From Planomonospora parontospora (lineage in GTDB: Bacteria > Actinomycetota > Actinomycetes > Streptosporangiales > Streptosporangiaceae), in assembly GCA_014647935.1 (NCBI GenBank), contig BMQD01000032.1:1-45107 (forward strand): 45,107 nucleotides of DNA, read 5' to 3'. Below are positions 7,310 through 14,343 of this stretch, in pieces; the stretch's first letter is position 1, and each line of letters opens with the position of its first letter. The position numbers and the translations under genes are program-made. The notes beneath the pieces were generated by a model that saw only the letters and a program-made list of their open reading frames with translations, was not told the DNA's origin and did not search any database.

Positions 7310-8346
7310 CGGTCGCGCAGGCGCGCCTTGGCCTCCTCACTCGCGCCGAGGGCGTCCAGGCCCAGCAGGGCGGCGCCCACGACGGGCGGGAGGGCGGCGA
7401 CGACCAGTTCGGCCCTGGGCGCCCGCTCGGCGAAGCGCCGCCGGATCATGCCGTCCAGCAGCGGGTCGCGGGCGGTCAGCACCCCGCCGCCCAGCACCAC
7501 CTCGGCGGGGGAGTCCAGCAGGCCGAGGCGGCGCAGCGCGACGACCGCGAGCACGACGACCTCGTCGGCCATGCGCGCCAGGAGCGAGCGCGCCACCGCG
7601 TCGCCCGCCGCGGCCGCCGACATCAGCACCGGCACCAGCTCGTGCAGCCGGGCGTGGGGCAGGTCGCCGAAGTGCACGCCGAGCGTCACCTCCTCGACGG
7701 TGCGGGTGCCGAAGTGCTCGCGCACGGCGCGTTCCAGCGCGGTGGCCGGGCCGCGCCCGTCCTCGGCGCGCACGGCGTGCCAGAGGGCCTCCTCGCCGAG
7801 GACGAGGCCGCCGCCCCAGTCGCCGCTGATCCTGCCGAGCGCGGGGAAGCGGGCGACCTCGCCGGTGGGGGAGACGCCGACCGCGTTGACGCCCGCCCCG
7901 CAGACCACCGCCACGCCCGAGGGACCGGAGGCCCCGGCCCGCAGCAGGGCGAAGGTGTCGTTGCCGACCACCGCCTCCCGTCCGTAGCCGCGGGCGAGGA
8001 TCTCGTCGCGGAGCGTCTCCTCCTCCACCGGCAGGTCCGCGCCCGCCACGTAGGCGGCCACGTGGTCGGCGAACGGCGGGGCCGCCTGCGGGCCGAGCGC
8101 GTGCCGTACCGCGTCGCGGAGCACGTCGATCGCGGCGCCCACGCCCTCGCTCTGCGGCCGGAAGCCGTCGCCGCGGCCGGTGGCCAGGACGGTGCCGTCC
8201 TCGGCCACCAGCGCGACGTCGGTCTTGCTGTTGCCGCCGTCCACGGCCAGCACGGTTCGCAGGCGCCCGCCGCCCGCGGCCGACACCGTCCCCATGCGCC
8301 TGCCGCTCCCGGTGCGCCCGTCGTCTCCGGCCGGTACGGTCCTCAC
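7291..8346 (-). CDS. BadF/BadG-type sugar kinase (N-acetylglucosamine kinase-like)
   Basis: A 351-residue ASKHA-fold ATPase. VLAVDGGNSKTDVALV (about 32-47) is the phosphate-1 loop and VVCGAGVNAVGV (about 149-160) the phosphate-2 region; relatives phosphorylate GlcNAc or other amino sugars at O6. GTG 8346 overlaps the TGA of the GH4 gene by 4 bases, so it is the last gene of the sugar operon. An ATG 17 codons in (8295), preceded by GGGAG, could be the real start because the first residues look unconserved. With an ABC importer and a GH4 enzyme, it probably supplies the 6-phosphorylated substrate for GH4. Confidence 0.85.
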   Translation of the reverse strand: MRTVPAGDDGRTGSGRRMGTVSAAGGGRLRTVLAVDGGNSKTDVALVAEDGTVLATGRGDGFRPQSEGVGAAIDVLRDAVRHALGPQAAPPFADHVAAYVAGADLPVEEETLRDEILARGYGREAVVGNDTFALLRAGASGPSGVAVVCGAGVNAVGVSPTGEVARFPALGRISGDWGGGLVLGEEALWHAVRAEDGRGPATALERAVREHFGTRTVEEVTLGVHFGDLPHARLHELVPVLMSAAAAGDAVARSLLARMADEVVVLAVVALRRLGLLDSPAEVVLGGGVLTARDPLLDGMIRRRFAERAPRAELVVAALPPVVGAALLGLDALGASEEAKARLRDRFRVPV

Positions 8347-9605
8347 GCGCCCGCCGCCCAGGGCAGGTGCGGGCGGTTGGCCTCGACCAGGCGGCGGGCC
8401 AGGTCACCGGAGAGGGAGGCCTGCCCGATGAGCGGGTGGGCCAGGAGCGCGTCGGCGACCCGCTCCTCGCCGCCGTGCAGCGCCGCCTCCAGGGCCAGCG
8501 TCTCGTACGCGGTGACGTGCGCGATGAGGCCCGCGTGGAGCGGCTCCACGGGGTCGACCGGCAGCGCCTCGGCCCCGGCGGCGGTGATCGTCGCGGGCAC
8601 CTCGACGACCGCCTCGGGCGGCAGGAACGGCAGCGCGCCGTCGTTGCGCAGGTTGACCACCTGGACGTCGCCGCGGTCGCCGAGCAGCGAGGAGATCAGC
8701 GCGACGGCGGCCTCGGAGTAGAACGCGCCGCCGCGCTCGCCCAGCAGCTCGGGCTTGGTGTCCACCGCCGGGTCGGCGTACAGCTCCAGCAGCCGGGCCT
8801 CCATCGCCGCGACCTCGGCCGCGCGCGAAGGCCTGGCCCGCTGCTCGGCGACGACGCGGTCGTGCTCGTAGAAGTAGCGCAGGTAGTAGGAGGGCACCAC
8901 GCCGAGGCGGCGGAGCAGCGCGGCGTCCAGGCCGACGTCGCGGGCGATCTCCTCGCCGTGCTCGTCCAGCAGCCGGGGCAGCACGTCCACGCCGTCGAGC
9001 AGGACGGAGCGCTCCCAGGTCAGGTGGTTCAGCCCGACGTGGCCCAGGGAGATCCGCTCGGGCGCGACGCCCAGCGCGGCGGCGAAGCGGCGCTGGAAGC
9101 CGATGGCCACGTTGCACAGGCCGATGGCGCGGTGCCCGGCCTCCAGCAGCGCCCGGGTGACGATGCCGACCGGGTTGGTGAAGTCGACGATCCAGGCGCC
9201 GGGCGCGTGCCGGCGGACCTGCTCGGCGATGTCCAGCACCACCGGGACGGTGCGCAGCGCCTTCGCCAGACCGCCCGCGCCGGTCGTCTCCTGGCCGACG
9301 CAGCCGCACTCCAGCGGGAGCGTCTCGTCGACGTCGCGCGCGGCCTGCCCGCCGACGCGCAGCTGCAGGAGCACGGCCTGCGCCCCGGCGACCCCCTCGG
9401 GGACCGAGGCGGTCGCGGTGACCCTCGCCGGATGGCCGGCGCGGGCCAGCATCCGGCGGGCCATGCCGCCGACCAGGTCGAGGCGGGAGGCGTCCGGGTC
9501 GACCAGCGCGACCTCGGTGACGGGAAGCTCCTCCCGCAGCCGCGCGAACCCGTCGATCAGCTCGGGCGTGTACGTCGAGCCGCCCCCGACAACGGCGAGT
9601 TTCAA
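8343..9605 (-). CDS. GH4 family 6-phospho-beta-glucosidase-like enzyme
   Basis: A 420-residue NAD- and metal-dependent glycosidase. LAVVGGGSTYTPELI (residues 3-17) is the dinucleotide-binding loop. The metal-binding Cys lies in GLCNVAIGF and the partner His in GLNHLTW. A C-N motif is typical of the 6-phospho-beta-glucosidase branch, unlike the C-D of alpha-specific members. The start is TTG 9605-9603, in TTGA overlap with the permease stop and 7 bases after AGGAG. GH4 enzymes mostly serve PTS sugars; here the importer is ABC type, so the adjacent kinase would have to add the phosphate. The natural substrate is not proven. Confidence 0.9.
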   Translation of the reverse strand: MKLAVVGGGSTYTPELIDGFARLREELPVTEVALVDPDASRLDLVGGMARRMLARAGHPARVTATASVPEGVAGAQAVLLQLRVGGQAARDVDETLPLECGCVGQETTGAGGLAKALRTVPVVLDIAEQVRRHAPGAWIVDFTNPVGIVTRALLEAGHRAIGLCNVAIGFQRRFAAALGVAPERISLGHVGLNHLTWERSVLLDGVDVLPRLLDEHGEEIARDVGLDAALLRRLGVVPSYYLRYFYEHDRVVAEQRARPSRAAEVAAMEARLLELYADPAVDTKPELLGERGGAFYSEAAVALISSLLGDRGDVQVVNLRNDGALPFLPPEAVVEVPATITAAGAEALPVDPVEPLHAGLIAHVTAYETLALEAALHGGEERVADALLAHPLIGQASLSGDLARRLVEANRPHLPWAAGA

Positions 9606-10498
9606 CCCTTCACTCCTGTCAAGGTGACGCCCTCGATGAAGACTCTCTGGGCGAGGAAGAACACGATTATCACAGGTGCCATGACGAGCAGCGTGGCCGC
9701 CATGGTGAGGTTCCACTGCACGCTGTGCAGGGCCTTGAAGGACGCCAGCCCGATGGAGAGCGTCCAGTTGTCCACGTTCGTGGAGGCGTACAGCAGCGGG
9801 CCGTAGTAGTCGTTCCAGCAGTAGAAGAACTGGAACAGCGCCACCGCGGCGACGGCGGGCCGGGCCATGGGCAGGACGATCCGCAGCAGCGTCGCCAGGT
9901 CCGAGCAGCCGTCGACCCGGGCCGCCTCGGTGTACTCCCTGGGGATCGTCAGCAGGAACTGGCGGAGCAGGAAGACCGAGAAGGCGTCGCCGAGCAGCAT
10001 GGGCAGGACCAGCGGCCAGAGCGTGCCGGTCAGCTCGGCGCGGGCCCAGATCAGGTAGACCGGTACGGCGACCACCTGCGGCGGCAGCATCATCATCGTG
10101 ATGACGGCCAGGAAGGCGGCCCGGCGGCCGGGGAAGCGGAAGCGGGCCAGCGCGTAGGCCACCGGGACCGACGACAGCAGCATGAACGCGGTGCCCAGGC
10201 CCGCGTACAGCATCGTGTTGCCGATCCAGAGCAGCAGGGGCGAGCGGGCGAACACCTCGGCGAAGTTGCCCCAGTTCCACGAGCGCGGCCACAGTTCGCT
10301 GGTCAGCGCCTGCTGGTCGGTCATGAGCGCGGTGAGCGCGATGAACACCAGCGGGGCGACGAACATGATCGCGAGCGCGATCGCGATGGAGTGGACGGCG
10401 ATCCAGTGCAGGGTCCGCCGCCTGCGGAGGCTCCGGGCGGTCGGGCGGCGGGCGGCGGAGGCCGGAGTCCGGCCGAGGGTGGCGGGTGCGGTGTTCAC
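9602..10498 (-). CDS. ABC sugar permease, MalG type
   Basis: A 298-residue inner-membrane permease with about six hydrophobic segments and the cytoplasmic EAA loop EYTEAARVDGCSDLATLLRI (about residues 190-209) that docks the ATPase. The GTG at 10498 overlaps the MalF-type stop by 4 bases and follows GAGGAGG. No ATP-binding subunit is encoded in the operon, as usual for actinobacterial CUT1 systems that share a MsiK-type ATPase encoded elsewhere. Confidence 0.93.
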   Translation of the reverse strand: MNTAPATLGRTPASAARRPTARSLRRRRTLHWIAVHSIAIALAIMFVAPLVFIALTALMTDQQALTSELWPRSWNWGNFAEVFARSPLLLWIGNTMLYAGLGTAFMLLSSVPVAYALARFRFPGRRAAFLAVITMMMLPPQVVAVPVYLIWARAELTGTLWPLVLPMLLGDAFSVFLLRQFLLTIPREYTEAARVDGCSDLATLLRIVLPMARPAVAAVALFQFFYCWNDYYGPLLYASTNVDNWTLSIGLASFKALHSVQWNLTMAATLLVMAPVIIVFFLAQRVFIEGVTLTGVKG

Positions 10499-11433
10499 GA
10501 GACCTCCTCGAGTCCGCGGAATCGGCGCAGCAGGACCAGGGTGAGCAGCATCGACGCGGCGAACAGCAGCAGTGCGAGCACGCACGCGTACCCCATGGAG
10601 AAGTCGCGGAAGCCCATCTGGAACAGCCACTGGGGCAGGGTCAGGGTGGACATCTCCGGGTAGCCGGGGGTGAAACTGCTGCCGGGGGAGTCGGTGGAAC
10701 CGGAGGCGACCCGGGCGGCGATCATCGCCTGGGTGAAGTACTGCAGGGCGTAGATGACGCCGGTGACCGCCGAGAAGAGCAGCACCGGGGAGATCGTCGG
10801 CAGGGTGACGCTGCGGAACCGCCGCCAGGCTCCCGCCCCGTCGAGCGCGGCCGCCTCGTACAGGTGCCTGGGCACGTCCAGCAGGGCCGCCAGGAAGATG
10901 ACCATGGTGTTGCCGGTGCCCCACATGCCGAGCAGGGTCAGGCTCGGCTTGGACCAGTCCCTGTCGCCGAACCAGTCCGGGCCAGTGATCCCGAACAGCT
11001 CCAGGAACTGGTTCATCGGGCCGGTGGCCGGGTTGAGCAGGAACACGAACGCGACCGTGCCCGCCACCGTCGGGATCAGCGAGGGCAGGTAGAAGACGGT
11101 CCGGAAGAACCCGGCCCCCGCCTTCAGCCGGGTGACCAGCCAGGCCACCCCCAGGGCGAAGAGCAGCTGGGCGGGGACCATGAAGACGACCAGCCACAGG
11201 GTGTTGCCGATCGAGGTGAGGGCCCGGTCGTCGGTCAGCAGGTAGCGGTAGTTGTCCAGGCCGACGAACTCCAGCGTGAACAGGTCGTAGCGGTGGAAGG
11301 AGAAGTAGACGGTCGCGGCGAGCGGGTAGAGGAAGAAGACCGCGAAGCCGATCAGCCAGGGCGACAGCCACACGAGGGCCCGCAGGCCCTCGCGGCGCCG
11401 CCGGGCGGGCGGCGCCGCAGGGGTGGGACTCAT
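10495..11433 (-). CDS. ABC sugar permease, MalF type
   Basis: A 312-residue permease of the CUT1 group. After a basic N-terminus, LVWLSPWLIGFAVFFLYPLA starts the first of about six membrane segments; the EAA loop is HLYEAAALDGAGAWRRFRSV (about 182-201). It pairs with the MalG-type permease downstream and lies 6 bases after the binding-protein gene, so it is part of the same transcript. Confidence 0.93.
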   Translation of the reverse strand: MSPTPAAPPARRRREGLRALVWLSPWLIGFAVFFLYPLAATVYFSFHRYDLFTLEFVGLDNYRYLLTDDRALTSIGNTLWLVVFMVPAQLLFALGVAWLVTRLKAGAGFFRTVFYLPSLIPTVAGTVAFVFLLNPATGPMNQFLELFGITGPDWFGDRDWSKPSLTLLGMWGTGNTMVIFLAALLDVPRHLYEAAALDGAGAWRRFRSVTLPTISPVLLFSAVTGVIYALQYFTQAMIAARVASGSTDSPGSSFTPGYPEMSTLTLPQWLFQMGFRDFSMGYACVLALLLFAASMLLTLVLLRRFRGLEEVS

Positions 11434-11439
11434 CGGAGA

Positions 11440-12783
11440 TCAGCCCCCGGAGAGCTTGTGCTTGTCGTTGATGCGCTTGTCGACCCCGGCCAGACCGGCG
11501 TCGAGGTCCTTGACGGCGCCCTTCTCCCACTCGACGAGGAAGGCGGTGAAGGCCTCCTGGTTGAAGACGCTGTTGACGTTCGGCGGGAGCGTGCTCGTCT
11601 TCGGGTGGTTGAAGATGTCGAGGAAGGTCTGGAAGTTCGCGTCCTTCTTCAGGTCGGGCGAGTCCATCGCGGCCCTGGTCGTCGGCACGTTGCGCAGCGC
11701 GTTGGAGAGCGTCACCAGGCTGCCGGTGTCGGTGGTCAGGTGCTTGACGAGCTCCCAGGCGTGCTGCGGGTGCTTCGCGCCCTTCGGCACGCCGATCACG
11801 GTGCCCGCGGTGAAACCGCTGCCGTACAGCTCGGGCCGGTCGTCGGCGACGGGGATCGGGGCGGTGCCGTAGTCGAGGTCCGCCGCGTTGTTGGCGATCA
11901 TGGCATTGCGCCACTCGCCGTCGACCGCCATCGCGACCTTGCCCTCGTGGAAGGGGTGCTCGGCGCCCCACTCGTCGCCCAGGCCCTTGCGGAACCTGTC
12001 GAGCTTGTCGTGGCCGTACCAGTCGACGAGCTCCTTCTGCCAGGTGAGGAGCTTCTTCCAGGCCGGGTCGGAGCCGATGGCCGAGGTGCCGTCCTCGTTG
12101 TACCACCTGGCCCCGACCATCGGGCCCAGGTGGGAGGGGGAGTTCTCGTAGTACTGGAAGCTGGGGATGAAGCCGGCGACCTCGATGTTCCCGTCGGCGT
12201 CGCGGACGGTGAGCTTCTTGGCCAGTGCGGTCAGCTCCGAGAGGGTCTTCGGCGGTTGCTCGCCCTTCATCAGGGCCTTGTTGTAGTAGAGGCCGTAGGC
12301 GTCGGCGAGCATCGGCAGCGTGCAGCGCCGGCCCTCGAACTCGGTGTAGGAGCGCGCGGCCGCCGGGAGCACCGACAGGTCGACGCCGTCCTGCTCGATC
12401 ACCGGGGTCAGGTCCTGGAAGACCCCGCTGCGGCACCACTGGGCCACGTTGTCGGTGGTGAAGGAGGCCGCCACGTCGGGGGCCGTGCCGCCCCGGACGG
12501 CCTGGGTGATCTGGTCGTCCTGGACGCCCTTGGTGAGTTTGACGGTGATCTGCGGGAACTTCTTCCGGAATCCGGCGACGGCGTCCTCGAACGCCTTGAC
12601 CTCGCTGTCGGCGCTGAACCCGTGCCAGAGCTCGATGGTCGCCGCGGGCAGCGCCGCGGCGGCGCTCCCGGAGGGTTTCGGCTGGGATCCGAGCGCGGGC
12701 GCGCTCCGGTCGCCCGCGGTGCAGGCGGTCAGGGCCGCGGCCGCGACGGCGGCCGTGGCGAGGGTGAGAAACCGTCGGTTCAC
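11440..12783 (-). CDS. ABC transporter sugar-binding lipoprotein (family 1)
   Basis: A 447-residue extracytoplasmic binding protein. The lipobox is LTAC at residues 18-21, so Cys21 would be lipidated and the protein held on the outer face of the membrane. The mature part shows the two-lobed family 1 pattern, with IELWHGFSADSEVKAFEDAV near its start. GTG 12783 follows a GAGGAGG ribosome site by about 8 bases. From its operon it should bind chito- or beta-linked oligosaccharides; the ligand cannot be read from sequence. Confidence 0.92.
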   Translation of the reverse strand: MNRRFLTLATAAVAAAALTACTAGDRSAPALGSQPKPSGSAAAALPAATIELWHGFSADSEVKAFEDAVAGFRKKFPQITVKLTKGVQDDQITQAVRGGTAPDVAASFTTDNVAQWCRSGVFQDLTPVIEQDGVDLSVLPAAARSYTEFEGRRCTLPMLADAYGLYYNKALMKGEQPPKTLSELTALAKKLTVRDADGNIEVAGFIPSFQYYENSPSHLGPMVGARWYNEDGTSAIGSDPAWKKLLTWQKELVDWYGHDKLDRFRKGLGDEWGAEHPFHEGKVAMAVDGEWRNAMIANNAADLDYGTAPIPVADDRPELYGSGFTAGTVIGVPKGAKHPQHAWELVKHLTTDTGSLVTLSNALRNVPTTRAAMDSPDLKKDANFQTFLDIFNHPKTSTLPPNVNSVFNQEAFTAFLVEWEKGAVKDLDAGLAGVDKRINDKHKLSGG

Positions 12784-12904
12784 GACAGTGGCCTCCTCGA
12801 TCGGGGGGTGGGATGACCGGATGAATCAGGAGAGCTGAGGGTTCCGTGGAAGGTGGAAGCAGGCAGGCGGAGACAGGTGGTGACAGGTGGCGGCAGGAAG
12901 AGGG
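12784..12904. other. Spacer between ROK and binding-protein genes
   Basis: Contains short imperfect repeats around GACAGGTGG/GGCAGG (about 12855-12900). No copy of the ROK operator was found here, so the transport genes are probably read from the ROK promoter, or from a promoter here that I could not recognise. Confidence 0.4.
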
Positions 12905-14125
12905 CTATGAGGGCAGGGTGGAGCTGAAGACCTCGTCGCGGGCGGCGGCGAGGGCGAGGTCGAGGGCGCCGGCCAGGACCGGGTTGCCCTCGACGGCCGA
13001 GAGCAGCAGCGGGGGCCGGGGGATGGTCAGCGCGTGCAGTTCCTCCTCCACCAGGCCGCGCAGCAGCTCGCCGCCGGCCAGGAGGGTGCCGCCGGTCAGC
13101 ACGACGATCTCCGGGTCGACGACCGCGGTGATCGAGGCCAGGCCGACGGCCAGGCGGCCGGCGACGTCGCGCAGGCCCGCCAGGGCCGCCGGGGCCTCCC
13201 GCCCGCCGGATCCGGCGGCCCGCACGGCCTCGCCCACGGCGGAGGCGGGCCCGTCGCCGCGCACGCCGTACGAGCGCAGGATCCTGAGCACCGCGGAGCC
13301 GCCGCCGAGCGCCTGGTAGCCGTGGTCGCCGTAGCGCCCGGTCTGGCGGGCGGTGGGCGCGCCGGGAGCGGGCATGTAGCCGATCTCGCCCGCGCCGCCG
13401 GTGGCGCCGCGGTGCAGCCGCCCGCCGAGCACCAGCGCCGCGCCGAGGCCCTCGTCGGCCCAGAGCAGCACGAAGTCGCGGTGCCCGCGGGCCGAGCCGT
13501 GCGCCTGCTCGGCCTGGGCGACCAGGTTGACGTTGTTCTCGACCGAGAGCCGGACGCCCAGCCGCCGGCCGAGGGTGGTGACGAGGCCGGGCGCCAGCCA
13601 GCCGGGCAGGTCCTCGGCGGTGGCGTAGCCGAGTGTGCCGGTGCCGGGGTCCGGCGCGCCCTGCACGCCGACGACCACGTGCCGCAGGGCGGCGGGGGCG
13701 TGCGCGCCGTCGAGGGCGGCGCGCACGTTGCGCACGGCGTCCTCGGTGGCCTCTCCGGTGTCCCGGGAGCCGCGGGGGGCCGGAGTGGACTGCCGGTACT
13801 CGCCGACCACCGCGCCGGTGATGTCGGCGACCCTGGCGTCGATGTGGGTGCGGGTGACGTCCAGTGCGGCGACGTACGCGGCGGACGGGTTGAGCCGGTA
13901 GACCTCGGCGGTGCGCCCCGGCAGCCCCTCCCGGACGCCGCCCGGCACGACGAGCCCCGCCTCCTGCAGCCGGAGGAGGAGCTGCGAGGCGGTGGGCTTG
14001 GACAGGCCGGTGAGGGCGCCGATCTCCGGGCGGGTCAGCGGGCCGCGTTCCAGGAGCGCCTGGAGCGCGGCCCGGTCGTTGATGGCGCGCAGCAGGCTCG
14101 GGGTGCCCGGTGTCGGCTGAGGCAC
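12905..14125 (-). CDS. ROK-family transcriptional repressor
   Basis: A 406-residue regulator with an N-terminal winged helix (LTRPEIGALTGLSKPTASQL, about 30-49) and a sugar-kinase-like ROK domain. Sugar contacts are visible as ENNVNL and GGAGEIG. The Cys zinc motif that usually follows GEIG is absent: GYMPAPGAPTARQ stands in its place. It heads the sugar operon, starts at GTG 14125 after GGAGGG, and has a 31-bp palindrome just upstream, so autorepression relieved by an imported sugar or its phosphate is expected. It may also control the LPMO gene at 29.1 kb. Confidence 0.9.
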   Translation of the reverse strand: MPQPTPGTPSLLRAINDRAALQALLERGPLTRPEIGALTGLSKPTASQLLLRLQEAGLVVPGGVREGLPGRTAEVYRLNPSAAYVAALDVTRTHIDARVADITGAVVGEYRQSTPAPRGSRDTGEATEDAVRNVRAALDGAHAPAALRHVVVGVQGAPDPGTGTLGYATAEDLPGWLAPGLVTTLGRRLGVRLSVENNVNLVAQAEQAHGSARGHRDFVLLWADEGLGAALVLGGRLHRGATGGAGEIGYMPAPGAPTARQTGRYGDHGYQALGGGSAVLRILRSYGVRGDGPASAVGEAVRAAGSGGREAPAALAGLRDVAGRLAVGLASITAVVDPEIVVLTGGTLLAGGELLRGLVEEELHALTIPRPPLLLSAVEGNPVLAGALDLALAAARDEVFSSTLPS

Positions 14126-14144
14126 GGACCCTCCAGGACGTCGT

Positions 14145-14175
14145 CTTCAAGTTAGGAAAGTTTCCTAACTTGAAG
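14145..14175. promoter_or_regulatory. Palindromic ROK operator
   Basis: CTTCAAGTTAGGAAA (14145-14159), central G, TTTCCTAACTTGAAG (14161-14175): 15-bp arms without mismatch, 20 bases upstream of the ROK start. The core AGGAAAGTTTCCTAAC recurs exactly at 29906-29921 in the LPMO promoter. Confidence 0.85.
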
Positions 14176-14289
14176 GGAATCTAAGGAGGCCGGAGGCGGG
14201 CGTCAAGGAGGGCGGGCGCGACGAGACCAAGCCGTGACGGTGACGGGCGGAGGGCGTCCGGCGGCCGGAAAGGAGGCGGTCCGGGGAAT

Positions 14290-14317
14290 GTGAACATCTC
14301 AACGGACCTGCTAGGGT
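14290..14317 (+). promoter_or_regulatory. Possible promoter of helR
   Basis: GTGAAC (14290-14295), 16-base spacer, TAGGGT (14312-14317), about 26 bases before the ATG at 14344. The leader holds an imperfect inverted repeat, GGTTTGT-CAT-AACAACC (14321-14337). Confidence 0.4.
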
Positions 14318-14343
14318 GATGGTTTGTCATAACAACCAGCACA

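Noticed and set aside
8343-10292. 649-residue version of the GH4 protein
   Set aside because: The extra N-terminus overlaps the permease gene; TTG 9605 has an AGGAG site and a 4-base overlap.
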